Below are positions 53,420-62,915 of a stretch of 64,000 nucleotides of DNA, one piece after another. Within the stretch, counting starts at the first letter, position 1. Each line of letters begins with the position of its first letter. Made by a program: the position numbers and the translations under genes. Source of the stretch: Verrucomicrobiia bacterium (lineage in GTDB: Bacteria > Verrucomicrobiota > Verrucomicrobiia > JADLBR01 > JAIBCM01). The stretch is from NCBI GenBank assembly GCA_019694135.1, contig JAIBCM010000007.1, positions 1 to 64,000 of the forward strand, given 5' to 3'. The notes under the pieces are model-generated. The model was not told where the DNA came from, searched no databases, and worked only from the letters and a program-made list of their open reading frames with translations.

Positions 53420-54945
53420 CTAAAAAGCTCGCGATCTAGCGAACGATATTGCAACGCTTCAAATAAATGATCCTGATGAATCGACTCGGCATCAGCCAAA
53501 TCTGCAATCGTGCGCGCGACTTTTAAAATGCGATCATAAGCCCGCGCCGAAAGATTCATATCCATCATTGCATTCTTCAACAATTCCTCACTATGCGAAT
53601 CCAACAAGCAAAATTGGCGTAATTCTCTAGCACCCATTTGAGCGTTACAGGTTAATTTTTTCTTTATCTTAGAAAATCGCTCATGTTGTTTTTGACGGGC
53701 TTGTTGCACCCGCTGACGCACCGCCGCAGAAGATTCGGCAGGTTCAGAGCGTTGCGATAAATCAGAAATTTTTACTGCGCTCACTTCCACATGCAAATCA
53801 ATGCGATCTAAAAGCGGCCCTGATATCTTTGACAAATAACGTCGAATTTCATTGGGCGTGGATTTGGAATCTTGAATCGATTTTCCATCCGGGGTGGGAT
53901 TCATCGCCGCCACCAACATAATTTGTGCGGGAAAAGTCATCGAACCCGCAGCGCGTGAAATAGTAATCTTCCCTTCCTCCAGAGGTTGACGCATCACCTC
54001 GAGCACAAACCGTTTAAATTCCGGCAACTCATCCAAAAAAAGCACGCCATGATGCGCTAAGCTGATTTCGCCCGGCGAAGGATCTGCGCCACCACCAACC
54101 AGTCCCACATCCGAAATCGTATGATGCGGAGCGCGAAATGGCCGCTTTCTTACAAAAGAATTTTGATCATTCAACAATCCCGCAATGCTATGAATTTTAG
54201 TCGTCTCCAAAGCTTCATCCAAAGTTAACGGCGGTAAAATCGTAGGCAACCGTTTCGCCAACATCGATTTTCCCGAACCCGGTGGTCCTACCATCAAACA
54301 ATTATGGCCTCCCGCAGCCGCAATTTCCAAAGCGCGTTTAACGTGCTGCTGCCCCTTCACCTCGCTAAAATCCACATCATGGTGATGATTGTGAAAAAAA
54401 TTTGATAAATCAACCTGTTGCGGTAAAAGCTCAGTTTTTCCCAAAAGCCATTCCACCGTTTGACGCAAATTTTTTACCGGAATAGCTTCAATTCCTTCCA
54501 CCACCGCTGCTTCAACTGCATTTTCTTCAGGAACAATCACCCCTTTCAATCCACGTCGACGCGCCTCCAAAGCAATGGACAAAACACCTCGCACCGAACG
54601 AATCGCGCCATTCAACGCCAACTCGCCAACAATATAATAATCCTGCAAACGTTGCGTTTCGAGCTGCCCGCTCGCTGTTAAAATGCCAAGCGCCATGGGC
54701 AAATCAAAACTCGGCCCCTCTTTTTTCAAATCAGCAGGCGCGAGATTGATCGTCGTGCGACCTAAAGGAAATTTGAACCCACTATTTTCCAAAGCCGTTT
54801 TCACGCGATCACGACTTTCTTTCACACCTGTGTCGGGCAAACCTACTATGACAACAGCCAATAAACCCCGACCCTCGTTGACCTCAATTTCAACAGGGAC
54901 CGCATCTACGCCACAGGTAGCTGCGCTTAAAACCTTGGCGACCAT
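53416..54945 (-). CDS. comM: YifB/ComM-family Mg-chelatase-like AAA+ ATPase
   Basis: A 509-residue protein with an N-terminal ChlI/Lon-like domain (about 1-170), an AAA+ core with Walker [11 protein letters not shown] near 220, the [11 protein letters not shown] Walker B, sensor segments and a C-terminal Mg-chelatase helical domain. ComM is a hexameric helicase promoting branch migration during integration of DNA in natural transformation in Gammaproteobacteria. The role in this lineage is inferred. It is a single-gene unit. Confidence 0.95.
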   Translation of the reverse strand: MVAKVLSAATCGVDAVPVEIEVNEGRGLLAVVIVGLPDTGVKESRDRVKTALENSGFKFPLGRTTINLAPADLKKEGPSFDLPMALGILTASGQLETQRLQDYYIVGELALNGAIRSVRGVLSIALEARRRGLKGVIVPEENAVEAAVVEGIEAIPVKNLRQTVEWLLGKTELLPQQVDLSNFFHNHHHDVDFSEVKGQQHVKRALEIAAAGGHNCLMVGPPGSGKSMLAKRLPTILPPLTLDEALETTKIHSIAGLLNDQNSFVRKRPFRAPHHTISDVGLVGGGADPSPGEISLAHHGVLFLDELPEFKRFVLEVMRQPLEEGKITISRAAGSMTFPAQIMLVAAMNPTPDGKSIQDSKSTPNEIRRYLSKISGPLLDRIDLHVEVSAVKISDLSQRSEPAESSAAVRQRVQQARQKQHERFSKIKKKLTCNAQMGARELRQFCLLDSHSEELLKNAMMDMNLSARAYDRILKVARTIADLADAESIHQDHLFEALQYRSLDRELFS

Positions 54946-54994
54946 AGAAGTTAAGTCTAATAAAGAGTAAAAAAGTGGCGAGTTTTATCTTTCA

Positions 54995-55849
54995 ATGAAA
55001 CCTTACTTACTTTGGATCTTGATTGCAATCAGCGCTCTGCTGCATGGCATCCTTTTCTTTTTTTTAAGCGGTTATTCTTTTTGGCAATTTTCTCATAAAA
55101 AAGCTGGCGACACTTTTGAAAAAATAGCAATGGTGCAATTAACTAATCTTGAAAAACCTCAATCAACAACCCTTTTAGCTCCCATCTCAACTCCTTCGCA
55201 AAAAAACGATCCTTCGACAAAAAAAATATCGCAAGAAAATTTACAAAGCCTGGCAAAAACGCTTCAACCTTCAGAAAATATTTCAAGACAGATTGCAGAT
55301 CAAAAATCAGAAAAAGCTCAAGATCAACTATTCGGCATTACTAGCGAAGGATTTCGTTTCGTTTATCTCCTCGATGTTTCGGGCAGTATGCTAGAAAAAG
55401 CTGGCGCCTCAACTCGCTTGGATTACGCGAAACAAGAAATCAAACGCGCCATCACTCAACTACCCGAAGAAGCAGAATTTAATATTCTTTTATTTGCCGA
55501 TCGCGTTTCCGCTTTTTCGCCACAATGCTTGCCCGCTACCGCCTTCATGAAAAAAAAGGCTTTCGATTTTTTAGACCGAGACACTTCTCTAGGAGGGGTA
55601 ACCGATATTGTCGGAGGATTGGGGATGGCATTACAACAATGGCCAGATGTCATTTTTCTATTAACCGACGGCGCCTCAAACACCTCGGAAGATATTTTTC
55701 GATCTCAATGGCAATATCTTTATCACCAGAGCCACAGTCGCACACAAATCAGCGTCATCGGCTTTTTGTTGGATGCTCAACAAGAAAATTTACTGCGAGA
55801 AATAGCAAGCCTCACCCAGGGCAAATTCTGGCACTGGAAAGGGGGATAG
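54995..55849 (+). CDS. VWA-domain protein with N-terminal membrane anchor
   Basis: A 284-residue protein with one N-terminal helix (about 6-26), a Ser/Gln-rich linker (about 55-115) and a von Willebrand factor A domain (about 122-280). The MIDAS metal site is intact: DVSGSM, a Thr position in the middle, and LTDGASNT. Such proteins act as adhesion or assembly scaffolds. No AAA+ MoxR partner is near, so its process is unknown. It ends 15 bases before the convergent subtilase gene. Confidence 0.83.
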   Translation: MKPYLLWILIAISALLHGILFFFLSGYSFWQFSHKKAGDTFEKIAMVQLTNLEKPQSTTLLAPISTPSQKNDPSTKKISQENLQSLAKTLQPSENISRQIADQKSEKAQDQLFGITSEGFRFVYLLDVSGSMLEKAGASTRLDYAKQEIKRAITQLPEEAEFNILLFADRVSAFSPQCLPATAFMKKKAFDFLDRDTSLGGVTDIVGGLGMALQQWPDVIFLLTDGASNTSEDIFRSQWQYLYHQSHSRTQISVIGFLLDAQQENLLREIASLTQGKFWHWKGG

Positions 55850-55864
55850 CTAATTTTCCTCAAA

Positions 55865-58726
55865 TTAATTAGAAGCATCTCCCTGAATCACTATTTCCCC
55901 TTGAGAAGGAATGCCCAGTTGCACTCCGTTCTTAGGATTAAAAAGCATTATTTTAATGCTTTCATCATTTTCCACAATCCCATCTTCTATAATACTAAAT
56001 TGCACCGCCGCGATGGATTGACCCGATTCAAAATGGATAGTTCCTGTTTTAGCCAAACCATTTAAAATTTCATAATCCGCACCAACCTGAGCAGTCCCTT
56101 CGATTTTGTAATCAATACTAACTGCACCATCCGTTCCATTTTCTCTAACAATATAAAATTCCGTTACGTCACCCTCGGTAATTTCTGAAAATTCGTTTTG
56201 CAACTTTAAAGTACCGGGTTGTGATCCATTTTTAATAATGGTTGTCGCTGTTGAGCCTAAAGACTGTGCCGATTGAGGAATGAGTTTTAGACTATAAAAT
56301 TCATCACCCTCAGCTATTTGATCTGCAACAACCTCCAAAGCAATCTGCCACACTCCTTCAGATTTCGCTTGAAAAGAAAGGTCCGTTGAATAAGCCACAT
56401 AATCTAAATCATTTTCTTCTCCTTTAGCGGTGCCATCTTTTGTTACAAAATGAACATTTTCTTTTTTGCGAAATCCTTTTCTTGCAATTTCCACCATATA
56501 AGTTTTAGCACCTTCTGTTACTTCATAACTATTAATGGCATAGCCAGGGTACTTATAGAAAAAATATTGAGTGGGTTCATTATCCTCGATTAATAAATCA
56601 GCAGTTTTTTTGTTATTTAATGTTGCACCCTTAACATTAAAAAGTGAAATATTAGCTTTTTCCAATAATTCCGTTATCGCATCATCAATCAAAGTGATAG
56701 TAAAAGATTTCGTACCACTTTCGCCATCTTTCCATGTTAAGGAACCTCCTGGCAAGAACAGATAATCCTGACCCGCTTTTGCAAAAGTTGGCCCCTCAAA
56801 AAGTGACGACACGCTATATTGAACACTGGCCGGCCCAAAACTTCCTCCCTTTCTTACTGCAGTTACCGTCACTTTACCGATGGATTCATAAGCCACAAAC
56901 TCTGGCAAAACCAATTCAATAACACCTGGACTATTATCGACAATGGAAACAGCACACTCTTGCTTACTGCCAAGTGCCATTCCTTGAGGATTTGAAAGTT
57001 TAATTGTAAAAGTTTCTTCTCCCTCAATCATCCCATCTTTATTAACGAAAAACACAATCGCCTTTTCTAATTGCCCTGCAGAAAAATTCAGAACCCCCTG
57101 ACTCAGAGTAAAATCCTGACCTGCTTTGGCGCTGCCATTAATAACTTGATAAGACACACTGGCTGCATTGGCTGCTCCATAACGCCTGACTAACACTGAA
57201 TGAATCATCACCGTCTCATCAGCTACGTAATTACTGGAAATAAATTCAACTGGTCCTTGAGCTACATTTTTAAGAGCACGAAAAGCATTTAATCGCCCTC
57301 CTGTAACACACTTGCCTTGCAAGGAATTTTTCTTATCAACACTCTCCAAAATCTCTTGTTTAATCTTGGCATAAGACCACTCTGGTTTTTTACTTTTAAT
57401 TAAAGCCGCAACCCCAGCCACCAACGGAGCTGCCATAGAAGTTCCACTTAAATGATCATAGCCACCAGAAGAAACCGTACTGTAAATGTAATCACCTGGC
57501 GCAGCCAAATCAACGTTAGTCTTGCCATAGTTAAACTCTTCATCAAATTCATCATACCGATCCGTTCCTGTTACAGCGATAATGTTATCAAATGAAGCCG
57601 ATGCAGGATAAACGGGCGTTTCATCATTATCAGAAGAATCATTGCCTGCAGAACATACCACCAAAATTCCTGCAGCCTTAGCCTTTTCCAGTGCTTCCTT
57701 TTCATCAAGACCATAAAAAGCACCACCGAAAGAACAATTCAAAATTTTAACACCTTGATCAATAGCATAGTTAACCGCACTCAAAAATGCATCACTGTAG
57801 ATACTTTTTACATTACCACATTTTAAAGCCATCAACTTTACTGTCCAGTTAACTCCAGCAACTCCCACGTTATTATTTCCCGCTGATCCAATAATTCCTG
57901 CAACATGAGTTCCGTGAGTGTCGCTATCCATCGGATCACCATTATCTTTCCAAAAATCATAGCCATAAACATCATCCACTAACCCATTACCGTCATCATC
58001 TAATCCATTATTGGCAATTTCCTTTGTATTTTTCCACATATTAGGTGCTAAATCAGGATGATTATAAGCAATTCCAGTATCAATAACTCCAACAACAACA
58101 CTGGCACTTCCCTTAGTGATTTCCCAGGCTTCAGGAGCATCAATATCAGCATCAGAAAAATTTTTCCAATACCAATCCCCTATTACACTCTCCTGCCAAT
58201 GTAACCCCCACTGCTTTTTAAAATTAGGATCATTCGGCACGGCATCTAAAAACTTAACATAATTTTCACTCACCCTTTTAACTATTGCGGAATGATCGTT
58301 AAAATAAGTGATAGCCCTTGGCAAAGTCTCAAAATTCAAACTTTTCAACTCAACCACATAAGCATTTTCACCATAAATTTTTTTCAAAATTTTACCTTCG
58401 CAACCCAAAATAATATTTCGCAAATCACTTTCCTTGCTTCCCTCACGCAACCGAACAATCACCTGGTTTGCCACTTTAACTTGGGAAACTTTTTGCACAC
58501 CTCCTGTTCCACGCACGTAAGAAGTTTCAACCAAAAGATAAGTGTGATCCAAATTAATAATCTTTTTTACAACAAAATTTCCTTTGTCATCATTTCCAGT
58601 CGAACTCAAAAGAGGAGTAGAATTTTCGAAATTAGATAACTCATCTGAATATGTTTTAAAAATAAAAATAAAGTTAAGTAAATAAACTATTAATATTAAT
58701 TTTTTAATAAAACCCTCCTTCGCCAT
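55865..58726 (-). CDS. Secreted subtilisin-like serine protease with four Calx-beta domains
   Basis: A 953-residue secreted protease. A hydrophobic N-terminal signal segment is followed by an inhibitor-like propeptide (about 50-165), then an S8 domain with Asp in VIDTGIAYNHPDL (about 215), His in DTHGTHVAG (about 270), Asn in CSAGNDSSD and Ser in GTSMAAPLVAG (about 428). Four Calx-beta domains then fill about 495-950, each with a G..F....G.......I.DD-type calcium-binding pattern. No sorting or anchoring tail is seen. The annotated ATG has no ribosome site, and an AAGGAGG instead lies inside codons 3-5. Confidence 0.93.
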   Translation of the reverse strand: MAKEGFIKKLILIVYLLNFIFIFKTYSDELSNFENSTPLLSSTGNDDKGNFVVKKIINLDHTYLLVETSYVRGTGGVQKVSQVKVANQVIVRLREGSKESDLRNIILGCEGKILKKIYGENAYVVELKSLNFETLPRAITYFNDHSAIVKRVSENYVKFLDAVPNDPNFKKQWGLHWQESVIGDWYWKNFSDADIDAPEAWEITKGSASVVVGVIDTGIAYNHPDLAPNMWKNTKEIANNGLDDDGNGLVDDVYGYDFWKDNGDPMDSDTHGTHVAGIIGSAGNNNVGVAGVNWTVKLMALKCGNVKSIYSDAFLSAVNYAIDQGVKILNCSFGGAFYGLDEKEALEKAKAAGILVVCSAGNDSSDNDETPVYPASASFDNIIAVTGTDRYDEFDEEFNYGKTNVDLAAPGDYIYSTVSSGGYDHLSGTSMAAPLVAGVAALIKSKKPEWSYAKIKQEILESVDKKNSLQGKCVTGGRLNAFRALKNVAQGPVEFISSNYVADETVMIHSVLVRRYGAANAASVSYQVINGSAKAGQDFTLSQGVLNFSAGQLEKAIVFFVNKDGMIEGEETFTIKLSNPQGMALGSKQECAVSIVDNSPGVIELVLPEFVAYESIGKVTVTAVRKGGSFGPASVQYSVSSLFEGPTFAKAGQDYLFLPGGSLTWKDGESGTKSFTITLIDDAITELLEKANISLFNVKGATLNNKKTADLLIEDNEPTQYFFYKYPGYAINSYEVTEGAKTYMVEIARKGFRKKENVHFVTKDGTAKGEENDLDYVAYSTDLSFQAKSEGVWQIALEVVADQIAEGDEFYSLKLIPQSAQSLGSTATTIIKNGSQPGTLKLQNEFSEITEGDVTEFYIVRENGTDGAVSIDYKIEGTAQVGADYEILNGLAKTGTIHFESGQSIAAVQFSIIEDGIVENDESIKIMLFNPKNGVQLGIPSQGEIVIQGDASN

Positions 58727-58736
58727 ATTGTTTAAT

Positions 58737-58765
58737 AATAAAACACAGCCTCAAACAAAAAGCAA
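58737..58765 (-). promoter_or_regulatory. Weak putative promoter of the subtilase gene
   Basis: On the minus strand TTGCTT (58760-58765) and TTTATT (58737-58742) are separated by 17 bases. If real, transcription would begin around 58730, only a few bases before the annotated ATG. The hexamers are imperfect and the region is AT-rich, so confidence is low. Confidence 0.3.
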
Positions 58766-58816
58766 CGAATGCAAAAGGAAATTTAAAGATTTTTAAACTA
58801 GGTCCTATTAACTGAC

Positions 58817-59941
58817 CTACAAGGTCTGCAAAAATCTTACTAACTGCTCGCGGCTCGGGCTAATAGCTTGCCGCACATAAAAGCCGCTAGTCGCCACACC
58901 TAGCTGCAACGATTGCGCTAAATCACACCCCAACAAACGTCCAATACAATAACCGGCATTAAAATGATCCCCAGCGCCTGTAGAAATTTTAGGATTAGCC
59001 GTGTAAGGCCCCGCAACCACCGCCGTAGCTCCTTGCGAATCCGCAGCTACAGCATAAGCTTTAGGATGAATCACGCACCCATGAGTGCCTAAGGCTTTAT
59101 TGATTTTCACTGCTAAATCCACAACTAACTTCTCCCCTTTGCCTGATGTCTTAACATTCAAAGCCTTTGCAACTTGCAACGCCTCCTTCTCACTAAATCC
59201 AACCGTCACGTCATGATGTGACTGAAATTTAGCCACTAACTTTAAATAAGTGGAAATATCAGGATTCGATCGCTTTTCCGGATCGCCCAAATCAAAAAAG
59301 AGCATCTTCCTTACCGCTGCAGGCTTAGCCAAAATGTCTGTTTGCAACTTCTTCACCGTCGTCGTCAAATGCGGCAACATGCTCCAATTACTCATCGCCA
59401 CAAACCGCGCCGCATCCCACAATTTGCGCCACGTCGTTTCTCCAATTCGCTTACGAATATTTTCATAAGTCACCTCACCCACATTCGCGTGTTTCCCGAG
59501 AAATAATTTTCCATCATCAAATTCCAATGCATCCGTCAGGGCCGGTTCCGCCACCCCCAAAACATTCGCCCGCTTAGAAAACTCTGCAAACACGGGATGC
59601 ACCTTGGGATAACCCGTCATCCCACAATAAGTTACCGGAACACCCAAAGAAGACATAGCAAAAGCCATAACCGGCCCATAGCCACCCACCTTGGTTCCCA
59701 TGGACACGACTTCTAAGTTAGCGCTCTTGCCCGCCGAAGCGCCTACTCGTTGTCCGAACGCTTTCAACGTCTTAACACGAGTAAACTCAGTCGCCGACTT
59801 GCGAGTATCCACCACATGATAAAGATGATCCACAAACCCATCGAAACCCAACAAAGCCGGCGTGCGTTGAAGCGCCGCGCGCGAACCAATCAGTTTTTCT
59901 GCAGTTTGACGTGCCAACCGGGAAGAAGAAGCGGTATTCAT
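58817..59941 (-). CDS. PfkB-family carbohydrate kinase
   Basis: A 374-residue ribokinase-like sugar kinase. The N-terminal part has LLGFDGFVDHLYHVVDTR and a GGYGPVMAFAMSSLGV stretch, and the catalytic/anion-hole signature STGAGDHFNAGY is at about 320. The substrate-specific lid does not reveal the sugar. It is a single-gene unit, divergent from the RND exporter gene. The sequence is not close enough to any named subfamily (fructo-, ribo-, KDG-kinase) for me to choose. Confidence 0.87.
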   Translation of the reverse strand: MNTASSSRLARQTAEKLIGSRAALQRTPALLGFDGFVDHLYHVVDTRKSATEFTRVKTLKAFGQRVGASAGKSANLEVVSMGTKVGGYGPVMAFAMSSLGVPVTYCGMTGYPKVHPVFAEFSKRANVLGVAEPALTDALEFDDGKLFLGKHANVGEVTYENIRKRIGETTWRKLWDAARFVAMSNWSMLPHLTTTVKKLQTDILAKPAAVRKMLFFDLGDPEKRSNPDISTYLKLVAKFQSHHDVTVGFSEKEALQVAKALNVKTSGKGEKLVVDLAVKINKALGTHGCVIHPKAYAVAADSQGATAVVAGPYTANPKISTGAGDHFNAGYCIGRLLGCDLAQSLQLGVATSGFYVRQAISPSREQLVRFLQTL

Positions 59942-60051
59942 AATTTAAAAAATAAACTTAACCCCTTAGCCAAAAAGATTTAAAAAGCAATTCTAAAGTT
60001 AAGAGTTGTTAAATTTTGCCAATAGACTAACTTTTAAAGCCTATTTGTTTT

Positions 60052-62811
60052 ATGATGGAAGTAACACCCCCTCAAACTCTTAAAACGCGGCTCCTAAAAA
60101 AAATGGTGCTCCTAAGCTGCCGATTCCCCTGGCTAACCCTTGCCCTAGCTATTCTTCTAGCAGCAGGCGGCCTTTTTCTTACCCTTACCCGCCTCGGCTA
60201 CCTTTCCAACCCCAACGACCTCATCCGTCACGACGCCATCTTTCATCAATATTATCTTAACTACGTGAAAGAATTTAATGTAGGCGACGAATTTCTCATC
60301 ATCATTAAAGGCCCCAATCCCAACCAAAATAAAGCCTGTCTAGAATATCTGGCCAACCAATTTGAAAATAGCCAACGATTCGAAAAAGTTTTTTATCGCA
60401 TCGACTTTTCGACCTTGGAAAAACGTTTCCTCCTCTTTCTCCCTACCGCCGAACTCCAGGCCATGGAAACCAACCTCAACCAATTCATAGGTCTCATGGC
60501 CCAAAACAACACTCCTGTTCTCGATCTCAACGCCATGCTTAATCGCGCCAATGCTATGTTCGACGAAAAATTTTTGCGCGAAGAATCCAATTGGGACGAA
60601 TTCAAACCTTTCGTCACCCAATTCGTTGGCAGCCTCAACACGCTCGCCGACCAAATCGAAGGCAAAACCGATCAAAAACAAGCCCCATCCGTCGCTGGAC
60701 TCATGGGCATGCAAGGCAACCTAAGCGATCTGGAAAAACTAAAAACCGAACATGAATACCTCACTTTCGACCAAGGTAAAATCTGGCTCATGATGCTTCG
60801 CCCCAAAGAAAAAGACGAAACCGCTTTATCCCCACACGCCAAAAATATTACCTTCACCCGAGACATTATCGCACAAACTCGCACACAATTTCCCGATCTT
60901 ACCATCGGCCTCACCGGCGAACCCGTTTTAGATGCCGACCAAATCGAAAGCAGTATGACAAGTGTGGCTTGGGCTACCGTCATCACTCTCGTGCTCATCG
61001 CCGCTCTATTTTTACTTTCCTACCACGAATTTGGACGCCCCTTCCTCGCCATTTCAACCTTAATTATCGCCACTCTTTGGACCTTTGGCTTTACCGTCTT
61101 AACCGTTGGCCACCTCAATATCATTTCCAACGCCTTCGCTGCTATGATCCTGGGTCTTGGCATCGATTTTAGCATTCAACTCCTCGGGCGCTACGAAGAA
61201 GAACTCAGCCGTGGCCTATCCTATCTCGAAGCACTCCAAGAAGCCGTGGGTCATACCGGCAACGCTGTTTTAACCGGCGCCATCACCACCGCTGCCGCCT
61301 TTTACACCATGTGTTTCAACGATTTTTCTGGCCTGGCAGAACTCGGCATCATCTCTGGCACCGGCATCCTCCTATGCGTGATCTCCACTCTCTTCGTTTT
61401 TCCTGCTTTCCTCACTATTTTAGATCGCAACCGAAAAAACCTCTCTCAAACCACCGCTCCCAACCACTGGCGCGCCGGCTTCCTTCTCAAACAACCTTTC
61501 GCCAAACATCCCGGCCTCGTCGTTGGCAGCACAGTTATCTTAATAGGCCTTGCTATCTTTTACGCCTTTCGAGTCAGCTTCGATTATAACCTCTTGAACT
61601 TACAAAATCCCAAGCTCGAATCGGTCCGTGTCGAACATGAGCTTCTCGCATCACAAGCCAACTCCGTTATCTTCGCCGTCTCCACCGCCACCAACTTGAC
61701 TGAAGCGCGGCAAAAAGCCGACCAATTCAAAGCCCTACCCACCGTTCTCAACGTCATGACATTGACCGAAGTTTTACCCACTCAACAAGAAGAAAAGCTA
61801 ACCGTTGCCCGACGCATCGTAAACCGACTCAAACAACTCAACCTCGACACCGACATTTCCGATAAAGTGGACGTCCCCCGAGCCCAACACGAACTTTCCC
61901 AGCTTTTACAACAATCGCGAGAAGCCGAAAATCAAGCTCGCAAATACACTCTCCTCTCCAAACGCGCTCGCGACGCCCAAGCCACCTTTGCCAAACTCAT
62001 CCCCGCCTTGCAACGCGCTGTAAACGCCTTCAAAGGTCAAAACCAAGAAGAACTCGGTCGACGACTCAACGCCTACCAAGTCAACCTTTTCCAAGAAATT
62101 CAAAAAGCCCTCCGCTGGCTAGCCTCGCAACAAACCGATCGCGGCATCACCGAAGAAGATATCCCGCTCCAACTCAAAGACCGCTACATCGGCCAAACAG
62201 GAAAAATTCTTTTAGAAATCTATCCCAAAGAAAACGTTTGGGATCGCGAGCCCAGCGAACGTTTCGTCAAAGAACTCCGCTCCATTGATCCCCAAGTCAC
62301 CGGCACACCCGTTCAAAACTATGAATACCTAGCCGTGCTCAAAAGATCCTTTGAACAAGCCGCTTGGTATGCCCTCGCCGTCATCTGCACCGCCATTTTC
62401 TTGCATTTCCGCAGTCTAAAATCTCTTCTTTTAACCCTCACCCCACTTGGCCTTGGCATCCTCTGGACCTTGGGCCTCATGGGACTCATTAACCTTCGAT
62501 TTAATCCAGCTAACATCATCACACTTCCCCTCGTTATCGGCATCGGCGTCGCCTACGGCCTTTACGCCGTCGACCGATTTAAAGAAAATCCCAACAAAAC
62601 CCTCTTCGACACTAGCACAGGCAAAGCCGTTTGGCTTTCCGCACTCACCACCATTTTCGGATTTGGCTCCCTCATCCAAGCTAGTTATCGCGGCATCTCC
62701 AGTCTCGGCCTCCTCATGACCTTAGGCGTCAGCATGTGTCTCATCACTAGCCTTTACGTCCTGCCCGCCTTCTTAAAATTTTTCAGTAGAAAAAAAGCTA
62801 GTGCTAGCTAA
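60052..62811 (+). CDS. RND superfamily exporter (MMPL/HpnN-like)
   Basis: A 919-residue transporter with 12 predicted helices in two halves, each with a single helix, a large extracytoplasmic loop and five helices (LSYHEFGRPFLAISTLIIATLW in the first half, ALAVICTAIFLHFRSLKSLLL in the second). It resembles the MMPL/hopanoid-transporter HpnN group, which exports lipids using the proton gradient. No hopanoid genes are nearby. The GLGIDFSIQLLGRYEEE motif is typical. The coding strand is distinctly C-rich compared with plus-strand genes at 15-26 kb. Confidence 0.87.
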   Translation: MMEVTPPQTLKTRLLKKMVLLSCRFPWLTLALAILLAAGGLFLTLTRLGYLSNPNDLIRHDAIFHQYYLNYVKEFNVGDEFLIIIKGPNPNQNKACLEYLANQFENSQRFEKVFYRIDFSTLEKRFLLFLPTAELQAMETNLNQFIGLMAQNNTPVLDLNAMLNRANAMFDEKFLREESNWDEFKPFVTQFVGSLNTLADQIEGKTDQKQAPSVAGLMGMQGNLSDLEKLKTEHEYLTFDQGKIWLMMLRPKEKDETALSPHAKNITFTRDIIAQTRTQFPDLTIGLTGEPVLDADQIESSMTSVAWATVITLVLIAALFLLSYHEFGRPFLAISTLIIATLWTFGFTVLTVGHLNIISNAFAAMILGLGIDFSIQLLGRYEEELSRGLSYLEALQEAVGHTGNAVLTGAITTAAAFYTMCFNDFSGLAELGIISGTGILLCVISTLFVFPAFLTILDRNRKNLSQTTAPNHWRAGFLLKQPFAKHPGLVVGSTVILIGLAIFYAFRVSFDYNLLNLQNPKLESVRVEHELLASQANSVIFAVSTATNLTEARQKADQFKALPTVLNVMTLTEVLPTQQEEKLTVARRIVNRLKQLNLDTDISDKVDVPRAQHELSQLLQQSREAENQARKYTLLSKRARDAQATFAKLIPALQRAVNAFKGQNQEELGRRLNAYQVNLFQEIQKALRWLASQQTDRGITEEDIPLQLKDRYIGQTGKILLEIYPKENVWDREPSERFVKELRSIDPQVTGTPVQNYEYLAVLKRSFEQAAWYALAVICTAIFLHFRSLKSLLLTLTPLGLGILWTLGLMGLINLRFNPANIITLPLVIGIGVAYGLYAVDRFKENPNKTLFDTSTGKAVWLSALTTIFGFGSLIQASYRGISSLGLLMTLGVSMCLITSLYVLPAFLKFFSRKKASAS

Positions 62812-62915
62812 AAATAATTTCCCCTCCTGCATTGCTCCTAAACCTAAAAAGGTTAACACCAAAAAATTAACGAGCCAATTCTCAGTAATTCAATTTTTCC
62901 GTTTCTAAGTGGCCT

